From assembly GCF_025947065.1 (NCBI RefSeq), contig NZ_CP109994.1, positions 310,001 to 374,000 on the forward strand: a stretch of 64,000 nt of DNA, read 5' to 3'. The notes below the pieces were generated by a model that saw only the letters and a program-made list of their open reading frames with translations, had not been told where the DNA came from and searched no databases. This DNA is from Flavobacterium sp. N1736. Its GTDB lineage: Bacteria; Bacteroidota; Bacteroidia; Flavobacteriales; Flavobacteriaceae. This document shows positions 43,968 to 52,411 of the stretch, in pieces. Both the position numbers and the translations under genes were made by a program. How positions within the stretch are numbered: the first letter of the stretch is position 1; each line of letters begins with the position of its first letter.

Positions 43968-44981
43968 TTATAGCGCTGATTTAACAGTTTTGATAATTCT
44001 TGCAGCGATTTTGTATGGATCACCGTTTGAAGCTGGTCTTCTGTCTTCTAACCAACCTTTCCATCCTTTTTGAACAGTCATTAAAGGAATTCTGATAGAA
44101 CATCCTCTGTCTGAAACTCCATAAGAGAAATCGTGAATAGATGCAGTTTCGTGTTTACCAGTTAAACGTTGGTCGTTGTAAGCACCGTAAACCGCGATAT
44201 GCTCAGCAGTAACAGGACGGAAAGCTTCACAAATTCTTTCGTAAGTTGCCTGGTCTCCACATGTTCTTAACACCTCATTAGAGAAGTTAGCGTGCATTCC
44301 AGAACCATTCCAGTCAGTATCTCCAAGAGGTTTTGGGTGATATTCGATATAGTAACCATATTTTTCAGTCAAACGATCTAAAAGGTAACGTGCAACCCAG
44401 ATTTCGTCTCCGGCTTTTTTAGCACCTTTAGCGAATAATTGGAATTCCCATTGTCCGCAGGCAACTTCCTGGTTAATACCTTCAAAGTTAATTCCGGCAG
44501 CGATACATAAATCAGCATGTTCTTCTACTAATTTTCTTCCGTGTGTGTTTTTTCCACCTACAGAGCAGTAGTACATACCTTGTGGAGCAGGATAACCTCC
44601 AACAGGGAAACCTAATGGCAATAAAGTTTTAGTATCCATGATGAAATATTCTTGTTCGAAACCAAACCAGAAATCACCATCATCATCAATAGTAGCTCTA
44701 CCGTTTGAAGCATGTGGAGTACCATCAGCATACATAACTTCTGTCATTACCAACCATCCGTTAATACGTGTTGGATCCGGATATATTGCAACAGGAACTA
44801 ATAAACAGTCAGATGAACCACCTTCAGCTTGTTTTGTTGATGAACCATCAAATGACCAGTTTCCAAGTTCTTCTAATGTTCCTTTGAAATTTTCGTGTTC
44901 TTCAACTTTAGTTTTACTTCTAAGATTTTGAGTTGGTTCATATCCATCTAACCAAATGTACTCTAACTTAATTTTAGCCAT
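43968..44981 (-). CDS. Glutamine synthetase, eukaryote-like GSII type
   Basis: 337 residues. LGNWSFDGSSTKQAEGGSSD is the N-terminal beta-grasp signature of GSII; WFGFEQEYFI holds the metal-binding Glu; NGSGMHANFS the catalytic signature; CSIRIPLMTVQKGWKGW follows. The short length separates it from GSI (~450) and GSIII (~730). ATP-dependent glutamine synthesis. Divergent from a GSIII gene; both share a 428-base region with two -7 boxes. Confidence 0.93.
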   Translation of the reverse strand: MAKIKLEYIWLDGYEPTQNLRSKTKVEEHENFKGTLEELGNWSFDGSSTKQAEGGSSDCLLVPVAIYPDPTRINGWLVMTEVMYADGTPHASNGRATIDDDGDFWFGFEQEYFIMDTKTLLPLGFPVGGYPAPQGMYYCSVGGKNTHGRKLVEEHADLCIAAGINFEGINQEVACGQWEFQLFAKGAKKAGDEIWVARYLLDRLTEKYGYYIEYHPKPLGDTDWNGSGMHANFSNEVLRTCGDQATYERICEAFRPVTAEHIAVYGAYNDQRLTGKHETASIHDFSYGVSDRGCSIRIPLMTVQKGWKGWLEDRRPASNGDPYKIAARIIKTVKSAL

Positions 44982-45020
44982 AATAATATAAATTTATTTT
45001 TTTTGTTTTTTTCGCTGGGT

Positions 45021-45028
45021 CAAATATA
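45021..45028 (-). promoter_or_regulatory. -7 element of the GSII gene
   Basis: On the minus strand TATATTTG, a TAnnTTTG match, 39 bases before the ATG at 44981. Confidence 0.6.
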
Positions 45029-45353
45029 GATTTATTTTTTTAGTCCTAAAAATTAGGGGGCTATTTTGTTTATCGGACTATAATTTTTTAGAGAAGCGCA
45101 ATTTTGACAGGGGTATATTTTGAAAAAAGTAATTTTTAACGCCTTAAAAAAATAAATTCGTAATAATTATGGAATATTTTTGAATTTATAGGTTAAGAAA
45201 TTATGAAAAATTGTTTATTTAATGAATAATACCTTATGTTTTTGTTATATTTCTTCAATACAAATTCATTATTCTTTGTAAAATGCTTCATCTGTTGAAA
45301 AATCGTCGTATAAAATTCTAATATTTATCTTTCAGACAGGCTCATTTATTGTT

Positions 45354-45361
45354 TATATTTG
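45354..45361 (+). promoter_or_regulatory. -7 element of the GSIII gene
   Basis: TATATTTG, a TAnnTTTG match, 48 bases before the ATG at 45410. The remaining 45029-45353 holds nothing recognised. Confidence 0.55.
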
Positions 45362-45409
45362 TTGTTCTTTTTTCAGTAAAATAAGTACGAATTTTTAAAA
45401 ATTATATAC

Positions 45410-47599
45410 ATGTCAACATTACGTTTCCAAGCTTTAAAAGAAGCTTCTACCAGAAAGCCGGTGCATTTTGAAGAAATTGATAGAAAGTCTAACATTTTTG
45501 GTTCAAATGTGTTTAATGAGAAAGCAATGAAGCAATATTTAACTTCAGATGCTTTGAAAGGAGTTAGAGACGCCATTCAGCACGGAACTAAAATAGACAG
45601 AAAACTGGCAGATTATATCGCCATGGGAATGAAAGAATGGGCTCTTGCCAAAGGCGTAACACATTACACACACTGGTTTCAGCCGCTTACAGGAACAACG
45701 GCAGAAAAACACGATGCTTTTTTTGAAACATCGTATGACGGAAGCGATCCTGTAGAAAAATTTGGCGGTGCACAATTAGTTCAGCAAGAACCGGATGCAT
45801 CAAGTTTTCCGAATGGCGGAATCAGAAATACATTCGAAGCCAGAGGTTACACGGCTTGGGATCCAACTTCTCCGGCATTTATTTACGGAACAACATTATG
45901 TATTCCAACCGTTTTTATTGCATATACCGGTGAAGCATTAGATAATAAAATTCCGTTATTAAGAGCATTATCAGCAATGGATGAAGCGGCGACGGAAGTG
46001 TGCAGGTATTTTGATAAAAACGTTAAAAAAGTTACGGCGACTTTAGGCTGGGAGCAGGAATATTTTTTAATCGATAAAGCATTGGCAAATTCACGTCCGG
46101 ATTTAATGATGACCGGAAGAACTTTATTAGGACATACTTCTGCAAAAGGGCAACAATTAGACGATCATTATTTTGGGTCAATTCCAACGCGTGCCTTAAC
46201 ATACATGAGAGATTTAGAGCAGGAATGTATGTTGTTGGGAATTCCGGTAAAAACACGTCATAACGAAGTTGCGCCAAACCAGTTTGAGTTAGCGCCAATT
46301 TTTGAAGAAACAAACCTTGCCGTAGATCATAACTCTTTATTGATGGATGTAATGCAAAGAGTGGCAGAACGTCATGATTTTAAAGTATTATTTCACGAAA
46401 AACCATTTAAAGGCGTAAACGGTTCAGGAAAACACAACAACTGGTCGCTGGCAACAGATACGGGAGTTAACTTGTTGAGTCCGAGTAAAACACCAATGAG
46501 TAATTTACAGTTTTTGACTTTCTTTATCAATACAATAAAAGCGGTAAACGATTACGAAACTTTATTAAGAGCGTCGATTGCAACAGCAAGTAATGATCAC
46601 AGATTAGGAGCAAATGAAGCGCCGCCGGCAATTATCTCTGTATTTATTGGAGCACAATTAACAAAAGTTTTATCAGAGTTAGAAAGCGTAACAACCGGTA
46701 AATTATCTCCGGAAGAAAAAACAGATTTAAAATTAAACGTTGTTGGTAAAATTCCGGATGTACTTTTAGATAATACAGACAGAAACAGAACGTCGCCTTT
46801 TGCCTTTACAGGAAATAAATTTGAGTTTAGAGCTGTGGGATCCAATGCAAACTGCTCGAACGCAATGACAACGTTGAATGCTATTGTGGCAAAACAATTA
46901 AAAGATTTTAAAATAGAAGTAGACACTTTAATCGAGTCGAAAGACATGAAAAAAGACGATGCTATTTTTAATGTTTTAAGAGAATACATTAAACAATCTA
47001 AAAAAATACTTTTTGAAGGTGACGGTTATAGCGACGCCTGGGAAAAAGAAGCAGCAAAAAGAGGTTTAAGCAATTTTAAAACGACTCCGGAAGCCATTAA
47101 AGCTAAAGTTTCTAAACAAGCTCTGGATTTATTTGATGAATTAGGAATTCTGAATCATGTTGAAGCCGAAGCACGTTACGAAATTGAATTGGAAGAATAC
47201 ACTAAAAAAATTCAGATAGAAGGAAGAGTTTTGGGTGATATTTCAAGAAACCACGTAATTCCGACAGCAATTCGTTACCAAAATACCTTAATCGAAAACG
47301 TAAAAGGACTAAAGGAGATTTTTGGTAAAGAATTTGAAACCATTGCAAAAGAACAAATCGTATTAATTAAAGAAATATCAGGTCACATAGAAGGCATTAA
47401 TTCTAAAGTATTGGCAATGACCAACGAAAGAAAAATTGCAAATCATTTAACAGATGCACAAGAAATGGCAGAAGCATATTGCAATAAAGTAAAACCTTAT
47501 TTTGAAGATATTCGAAACCATTGCGATAAACTGGAGTTATTGGTTGACGACGAAAGCTGGACTTTGACTAAATACAGAGAATTACTGTTTACGAAATAA
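45410..47599 (+). CDS. glnN: Glutamine synthetase type III
   Basis: 729 residues, the GSIII length. Conserved blocks: GVTHYTHWFQPLTGTTAEKH, ATLGWEQEYFLIDKA (metal Glu), ETNLAVDHNSLLMDVMQRVA, FKGVNGSGKHNNWSLATDTG and RNRTSPFAFTGNKFEFRAVG. The C-terminal helical part ends EAYCNKVKPYFEDIRNHCDK. Makes glutamine under nitrogen limitation; probably the main ammonium-assimilating GS here. Monocistronic. Confidence 0.95.
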   Translation: MSTLRFQALKEASTRKPVHFEEIDRKSNIFGSNVFNEKAMKQYLTSDALKGVRDAIQHGTKIDRKLADYIAMGMKEWALAKGVTHYTHWFQPLTGTTAEKHDAFFETSYDGSDPVEKFGGAQLVQQEPDASSFPNGGIRNTFEARGYTAWDPTSPAFIYGTTLCIPTVFIAYTGEALDNKIPLLRALSAMDEAATEVCRYFDKNVKKVTATLGWEQEYFLIDKALANSRPDLMMTGRTLLGHTSAKGQQLDDHYFGSIPTRALTYMRDLEQECMLLGIPVKTRHNEVAPNQFELAPIFEETNLAVDHNSLLMDVMQRVAERHDFKVLFHEKPFKGVNGSGKHNNWSLATDTGVNLLSPSKTPMSNLQFLTFFINTIKAVNDYETLLRASIATASNDHRLGANEAPPAIISVFIGAQLTKVLSELESVTTGKLSPEEKTDLKLNVVGKIPDVLLDNTDRNRTSPFAFTGNKFEFRAVGSNANCSNAMTTLNAIVAKQLKDFKIEVDTLIESKDMKKDDAIFNVLREYIKQSKKILFEGDGYSDAWEKEAAKRGLSNFKTTPEAIKAKVSKQALDLFDELGILNHVEAEARYEIELEEYTKKIQIEGRVLGDISRNHVIPTAIRYQNTLIENVKGLKEIFGKEFETIAKEQIVLIKEISGHIEGINSKVLAMTNERKIANHLTDAQEMAEAYCNKVKPYFEDIRNHCDKLELLVDDESWTLTKYRELLFTK

Positions 47600-47631
47600 A
47601 GCTCGCAATTGTCATTCGACGAACGCAATTA

Positions 47632-47764
47632 TTGTCATTTCGACCGTAGGGAGACCCGAGCGATAGCGAATAGGCGAAGCAAATCGCACTAGAAATTCCG
47701 TATAGCATGTCGCCAATCTTTGTAGAGTTACGTGTGCGATTTTTCCCTTCGCTCGAAATGACAA
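47632..47764. repeat. Palindromic intergenic element (TTGTCATTTCGA ends)
   Basis: TTGTCATTTCGA (47632-47643) and TCGAAATGACAA (47753-47764) bracket 109 bases containing a second stem (GCAAATCGCAC / GTGTGCGATTTTT). Such TCATTTCGA-ended palindromes are frequent intergenic repeats in flavobacteria. The gap 47600-48165 otherwise has a terminator and AT-rich DNA. Confidence 0.65.
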
Positions 47765-47789
47765 GATTATAAATGACATAAAATAATCC

Positions 47790-47818
47790 AAAGCCTGTCC
47801 TAAAAAGACAGGCTTTTT
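47790..47818 (+). terminator. Terminator downstream of glnN
   Basis: AAAGCCTGTC pairs with GACAGGCTTT, then a T run (47814-47820). Confidence 0.85.
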
Positions 47819-48165
47819 TTGTGATTATGCTAAAATAATGATCGTTGTGTCTTTATTTTAACAATCTATTAGGTTTATTTATAGAGAAATTGCAATAAGA
47901 AATATTTTTCCTACAGGTTAAAAAATAAAAAATAGCATTTCATCGAGATAGTTTCACATTTCATCGAAAAGAAGTTAATATATTGAAAAATAGGTGATTA
48001 TAGATGATTTGTATTTCAGGAACTTTTCTAATTTTGAAATAAGAAATGAGAAAATAAAGATTTAAAATTTGTTTTCAAATGCTGTGAGATCCTTGATGAA
48101 TTTTCCCCAAAATCACTTCGGCCTACATAATAAGTTGTATTAATAACCAATTAAATATATCTATT

Positions 48166-49071
48166 ATGAAAAAAGTAATTTTAAGTATCTCCGCGATGCT
48201 TTTTGTTAGTGCATTTGGAAACGCACAAATTCTTCCGGGAACAATCGCTCCAAACACAAGTTATGTAAACCAGACAGGCGTAAGTCAGGATGCCTATGTT
48301 CATCAAATTGGAACTGCTCAAAGTTCCAGTGTAAAACAAATGGATTGGGATAATACTTCAAAAGTGTATCAAGGTGTAAATCCGGCTCAAATTACAGTTC
48401 TGGGCGTTAACATTTCTCACGACAACTTAGCAGAAGTAGTTCAGGACGGAGAACAAAACAATGCATTTATTTCTCAAAACAACTGGAGAAATAAAGCTTA
48501 CCAAACTCAAACCGGAGACAAAAATGAGGCAACCATCTGGCAAGATGAAACAAATGTTTCTTATGGTCTATTTACCGGCAACCTAAAAGGGGAAGATAAA
48601 GCAACCCAAACACAAAACGGTAAATTTAACAAAGCAACAATTGATCAGGGAACAAGCGGAAACACTTTGCCAACTGCTTCAGTATTTACAGGAATGGCGC
48701 CTTTAACAACTTCAGTACCGGCTTCTCCTCATGGAAGAAACGAGGCTACACAAACACAAACAGGAAAATACGGCGAAGCTTATGCCAGTCAGGGAGGTTT
48801 GGATAACGAATCTAACCAAACTCAAACCAGCGGAGCTTTAGCAACTGCCGCTTCTAAAAATGTATCGAATCACTATCAATTTGGAAACGACAATTTGGCT
48901 AACTCTACTCAAACAGGTTACAGAAATGTTGAAAACGTATTACAGGAAGGTAACGGAAATCAATCTTATGGAACACAAACTGCCTTATCATTTCTTTCTA
49001 CAGGAAACGCAAGTATTGTATTGCAGCAAGGTAATATGAATTTATCTAATGTGATTCAAAGTAATAACTAA
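48166..49071 (+). CDS. csgA: Curlin-repeat protein, CsgA-like major curli subunit
   Basis: 301 residues, with signal peptide MKKVILSISAMLFVSAFGNA. The mature chain is a string of curlin repeats of the Q-x-G-x-x-N-x-A-x-x-x-Q type: VQDGEQNNAFISQNNWRNKA, YQTQTGDKNEATIWQDETNV, ATQTQNGKFNKATIDQGTSG, ATQTQTGKYGEAYASQGGLD, QFGNDNLANSTQTGYRNVEN. Each repeat would add a rung to the amyloid beta-helix. It is longer than E. coli CsgA (151). First gene of the curli locus. A MITE-like element lies just after it. Confidence 0.88.
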   Translation: MKKVILSISAMLFVSAFGNAQILPGTIAPNTSYVNQTGVSQDAYVHQIGTAQSSSVKQMDWDNTSKVYQGVNPAQITVLGVNISHDNLAEVVQDGEQNNAFISQNNWRNKAYQTQTGDKNEATIWQDETNVSYGLFTGNLKGEDKATQTQNGKFNKATIDQGTSGNTLPTASVFTGMAPLTTSVPASPHGRNEATQTQTGKYGEAYASQGGLDNESNQTQTSGALATAASKNVSNHYQFGNDNLANSTQTGYRNVENVLQEGNGNQSYGTQTALSFLSTGNASIVLQQGNMNLSNVIQSNN

Positions 49072-49115
49072 GATTACTTAAAATAACCCATTGGGTGTAA
49101 TCATAAAAATTTTAA

Positions 49116-49254
49116 TTAAACACATAGAAACATAGATTTTATGTTTTTGGAAAAAGTAAATCAAAAGAAATTCGTTTCTCACACGTAGCTATACTTGTTA
49201 ATGTAAGTGAAACGCCCTTTTTGAGTTCAATAGTTCTGTGTTTCTATGTGTTAA
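49116..49254. repeat. MITE-like element inside the curli locus (third copy)
   Basis: TTAAACACATAGAAACATAG starts at 49116 and CTGTGTTTCTATGTGTTAA ends at 49254: near-perfect terminal inverted repeats of ~20 bases. The inner GTTTCTCACACG..GTGAAACGCCC stem matches the copies at 39562 and 39787. It lies between csgA and csgB, so the two may be separated transcriptionally. Confidence 0.75.
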
Positions 49255-49288
49255 AAATAATTATACCCAATGTTTTAAAATAGAAAAA

Positions 49289-49828
49289 ATGAAAACTAAC
49301 GTATTACATATTTTTCTTTTAGTGCTTTTTTCTGTGTTTGTTAACGGACAGGAAAAAGTAGATGCTTCAGGTTTTAAACCTTACAGCTCATCAGTGTTTG
49401 ATTCTAAAGACACCGCTTTAAGCATCGTATCATCTATGAATAAAAAAAACACAGATCAATTGCAATTAGAACAAGTACAGCAATTTTCGCAAGGCGTAAT
49501 AATTCAGCAAATAGGCAATTACAATGCAGCAAGAACAGACGTTGAAGCGGCAAAAGTTACTGTTTCGGTTTTTCAAAAAGGAGACTTTAATAATCTGTTA
49601 TTAGTCAAAGATGCCAGAACAATAACACAGGTGATAGCCCAAGAAGGTGAAAATAATAGTATTTCAGATTATTCTTTCAGAACCAATCTTGACATAAAAA
49701 CAGAGATGATTCAAAATGGTAATAATCAGAAAATACAAAGTTATGGCTCAAATTCTATTTCAAAAGATATGAAAATTACACAAAACGGAAATGGAGATTC
49801 AGTCATTATTCTAAACAAATTAAACTAA
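49289..49828 (+). CDS. csgB: CsgB-like minor curli subunit / nucleator
   Basis: I start at ATG 49289 (MKTNVLHIFLLVLFSVFVNG, 179 residues); the ATG at 49238 reads into the repeat element. The mature part has curlin-like repeats with fewer conserved residues: LEQVQQFSQGVIIQQIGNYN, GDFNNLLLVKDARTITQVIA, EGENNSISDYSFRTNLDIKT and MIQNGNNQKIQSYG. Position between CsgA-like and CsgE-like genes supports the nucleator role. Overlap of function with csgA cannot be excluded. Confidence 0.75.
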   Translation: MKTNVLHIFLLVLFSVFVNGQEKVDASGFKPYSSSVFDSKDTALSIVSSMNKKNTDQLQLEQVQQFSQGVIIQQIGNYNAARTDVEAAKVTVSVFQKGDFNNLLLVKDARTITQVIAQEGENNSISDYSFRTNLDIKTEMIQNGNNQKIQSYGSNSISKDMKITQNGNGDSVIILNKLN

Positions 49829-49832
49829 ACAA

Positions 49833-50237
49833 ATGCAGTTTTTATTACGATACATCCTGAGTTTTTTGCTTGTCAGTACTGTTTTAACGGGACAGAATCC
49901 GGTTCCGCAAAATCAGGTAAAAGCAAAAATTGATGTAGAGAAAATAGAAGATAACTTTAAAATTACAGGTATGGCAGAAAACCTTACCGATGTTATTAAA
50001 AGTGCTTCATATAGATTATCTGTAATAAAAAATAATGATAAAAATAATAATCAGTCTAATAATGCCCAAATCGGGCTTTTTACACTGGAACCAAATGAAG
50101 TGAAAAAATTATCGACCACTCAGATAAATGTGAGTACAGATGATGAAGTGATTGTATTGCTATTGTTTTATGACGAAGACAAAGAAATAATAGCAAAAGA
50201 CAGAGTGGTTCTGGGTGAAAAAAAAAAGATGATGTAA
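49833..50237 (+). CDS. N-terminal part of CsgE-like assembly protein (ends at an A10 run)
   Basis: 134 residues with signal MQFLLRYILSFLLVSTVLTG. The mature part, KAKIDVEKIEDNFKITGMAE to DKEIIAKDRVVLGEKKK, looks like an Ig-like domain resembling the CsgH-type extension of alphaproteobacterial curli proteins; this is by pattern only. The ORF stops at TAA 50235-50237, just after ten A (50218-50227). In the -1 frame CsgE sequence continues without break (DDVIIIPVDGFELKGIITDD), so this is probably the first half of one protein. The heptamer A_AAA_AAG (50222-50228) fits -1 ribosomal slippage; a lost A in assembly is the other explanation. Confidence 0.65.
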   Translation: MQFLLRYILSFLLVSTVLTGQNPVPQNQVKAKIDVEKIEDNFKITGMAENLTDVIKSASYRLSVIKNNDKNNNQSNNAQIGLFTLEPNEVKKLSTTQINVSTDDEVIVLLLFYDEDKEIIAKDRVVLGEKKKMM

Positions 50238-50299
50238 TAATTATTCCCGTAGACGGATTTGAGTTAAAAGGTATCATAACTGATGATACAAAAACCAAA

Positions 50300-50563
50300 A
50301 TGGGAAAAGACTTCTACGATAAGTATTATTACAAATACAATGATATTGGAATAAATGCAAAAAAAATAGTTGTAATAACCGAAGAATATAGTTTTGGAAG
50401 AAATACAAAAATAACCGTTTCCATAGAGAACACAGTTATCTATGATTTTTTAGTACGCCCGGACGATGAATTTCTTGAAGCTGTAGCTCAGGAATCAATC
50501 AACGCAACTATTTATTATTTGAAAGATTTAGAAAAACAACGCAAATATTTCACTCAGTATTAA
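50300..50563 (+). CDS. csgE: CsgE domain, curli secretion specificity factor
   Basis: The annotated ATG 50300 falls inside the CsgE domain: codons from 50228 on (VDGFELKGIITDDTKTKM) are CsgE sequence without their own ATG. MGKDFYDKYYYKYND, YSFGRNTKITVSIENTVIYD and IYYLKDLEKQRKYF match CsgE (E. coli [21 protein letters not shown]). CsgE caps the CsgG pore and picks cargo. Without joining to the upstream ORF it would lack its beginning and the signal peptide. Confidence 0.7.
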   Translation: MGKDFYDKYYYKYNDIGINAKKIVVITEEYSFGRNTKITVSIENTVIYDFLVRPDDEFLEAVAQESINATIYYLKDLEKQRKYFTQY

Positions 50564-50579
50564 TTTTATTATTAAGGTC

Positions 50580-50987
50580 ATGAAATTTATTTTAAGCCTC
50601 GTATTATTCTTTCTGCTTTCACCTTTTATCAGATCACAAGCATTGGTTTACAAACCCGTAAATCCTGCTTTTGGAGGTGATACTTTTAATTATCAGTGGC
50701 TCCTGAGCAGCGCTGAATCTCAAAATAAATTAAAAGATAATACAGCAGTAACACCACAAAAAACAGAACTGGAACAATTTAAAGCAAGTTTAAATGCCCA
50801 GTTATTAAGTCAGATTTCAAGCTCACTTTATAAACAGCAATTTGGAACAGATGGTTTGTCTGCCGGTTCGTACACATTTGGAAGTTATTCAGTCGATATA
50901 TTTCCTTCGTCTGAAGGTTTATCGGTAAATATATTAGATACAAATACAGGAGAACAGACACAAGTAATCATTCCAAATAAACAATAA
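50580..50987 (+). CDS. csgF: Curli assembly protein CsgF
   Basis: 135 residues. Signal peptide MKFILSLVLFFLLSPFIRSQ. The mature N-terminus ALVYKPVNPAFGGDTFNYQW is the CsgF signature (E. coli FQFRNPNFGGNPNNG) that inserts in CsgG; LLSSAESQNKLKD, then FKASLNAQLLSQISSSLYKQ and a C-terminal DTNTGEQTQVIIPN. CsgF attaches the nucleator to the pore. Its stop overlaps the csgG ATG by one base (TAATG). Confidence 0.92.
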   Translation: MKFILSLVLFFLLSPFIRSQALVYKPVNPAFGGDTFNYQWLLSSAESQNKLKDNTAVTPQKTELEQFKASLNAQLLSQISSSLYKQQFGTDGLSAGSYTFGSYSVDIFPSSEGLSVNILDTNTGEQTQVIIPNKQ

Positions 50988-52348
50988 TGAGAGTACATCA
51001 CTACTTAATACTGTTATTCGCCTTTTTATTTTCAGGTTGCGGCGCTTTTTACAATCAGCCAACCGGAGTAGAAAAAGCAGTTTTGGGCGAAAGTACACCG
51101 GCAACTTCTCTATTAAAAGAACTTCCAAAACCAAAAGAACAAATTGTGGTTGGAGTTTATAAATTCAGGGATCAGACAGGACAATATAAACCTCAGGAAA
51201 ACGGAAGCAATTTTAGTACAGCCGTAACCCAGGGCGCCACTTCGATTTTGCTAAAGGCGCTCGAAGATTCTAAATGGTTTATACCAATCGAGCGTGAAAA
51301 TATTGGAAACTTACTGCAGGAACGAAACCTTATTCGATCTACAAGACAAGAGTATTCAAAAAATGCCAATCCAAACGAGCCACAATTAACACCGTTGTTA
51401 TATGCGGGAGTTTTATTAGAAGGCGGCATTATTTCGTATGATTCAAATATTATCACAGGCGGTTTTGGAGCCCGATATTTTGGAGCCGGAGGTTCTGTTA
51501 AATACCGTCAGGATCGCGTTACGATTTATCTCAGAATGATTTCAACATCAAACGGAAAAATTTTAAAATCAGTTTACGTTTCAAAAACCATTTTATCTCA
51601 GGCAATCGACGAAAGTTTATTTAAATATGTCAATTTTAAAAGACTTCTGGAAGTAGAAACCGGTTATACCACAAACGAACCTGTACACATGGCGGTAACC
51701 GAAGCCATCGAAAAAGCCGTTGAATCGTTGGTTTTAGAAGGAATAAAAGACAATATCTGGGAAACTGACGCGCCAAAATGGCAAGTCGATAATTTATTAA
51801 AAGAGTATAATAAAGAAACCGAAACAGCCAATGCAACCGCACTTTACGGAAGATTATTAGAAAACCGAAGAAGCAAATTTGCCATTGAAATTTCCGGAGG
51901 CGCAACCTTAATGGATGGTGATTATCAGGATCCGCTTTTAAGACCTTTTGGGCGCGGTGCTTTAAAGTTTTTTATTTCACCCAGTTTTAATATCAGCGCA
52001 TCGACAAATGTTGTAAATCTTGCCAATAAAAATTTACTCGATGTGGGTTACATTACTTACGATCTAAATCTCGAATATATTTTACTTCCGCGCGATCGTT
52101 TTACACCTTATATATATGCGGGCGGCGGACTCGGAACAAATAAAAAATTTGAAAACGAACATGGTAAATTTCAATACGGTTTAGGTCTTGAATATCTGGT
52201 TTCGAACAGGATTGGAATAAAATTATTTGCGGAACAAAATATTAATTTCAGCGATAATATCGATTATATAGAAACAGGAACCCGCGATGATTACTACTAT
52301 AAATTCGGACTTGGACTGACGTATTATTTTGCCAAAAAGAAAAAATAA
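50987..52348 (+). CDS. csgG: CsgG curli pore with C-terminal extension
   Basis: 453 residues. Lipobox FLFSGCGAFYNQP. CsgG core: KEQIVVGVYKFRDQTGQYKP, LLQERNLIRSTRQEY, YAGVLLEGGIISYDSNIITG with the constriction/pore region, and VTIYLRMISTSNGKILKS. The core ends near residue 270 where E. coli CsgG ends (277). About 170 further residues (NRRSKFAIEISGGATLMDGD to FGLGLTYYFAKKKK) read like alternating barrel strands of an outer-membrane-beta-barrel domain. So a fusion of pore and barrel-like domain, possibly a scaffold for fibre attachment. The domain call is inferred. Confidence 0.88.
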   Translation: MRVHHYLILLFAFLFSGCGAFYNQPTGVEKAVLGESTPATSLLKELPKPKEQIVVGVYKFRDQTGQYKPQENGSNFSTAVTQGATSILLKALEDSKWFIPIERENIGNLLQERNLIRSTRQEYSKNANPNEPQLTPLLYAGVLLEGGIISYDSNIITGGFGARYFGAGGSVKYRQDRVTIYLRMISTSNGKILKSVYVSKTILSQAIDESLFKYVNFKRLLEVETGYTTNEPVHMAVTEAIEKAVESLVLEGIKDNIWETDAPKWQVDNLLKEYNKETETANATALYGRLLENRRSKFAIEISGGATLMDGDYQDPLLRPFGRGALKFFISPSFNISASTNVVNLANKNLLDVGYITYDLNLEYILLPRDRFTPYIYAGGGLGTNKKFENEHGKFQYGLGLEYLVSNRIGIKLFAEQNINFSDNIDYIETGTRDDYYYKFGLGLTYYFAKKKK

Positions 52349-52411
52349 CAAGTAAGAAATCAACATATTTCAAAGTAAAAAACGAAGTTTTAATTTAAAA
52401 ACAAATTAATA

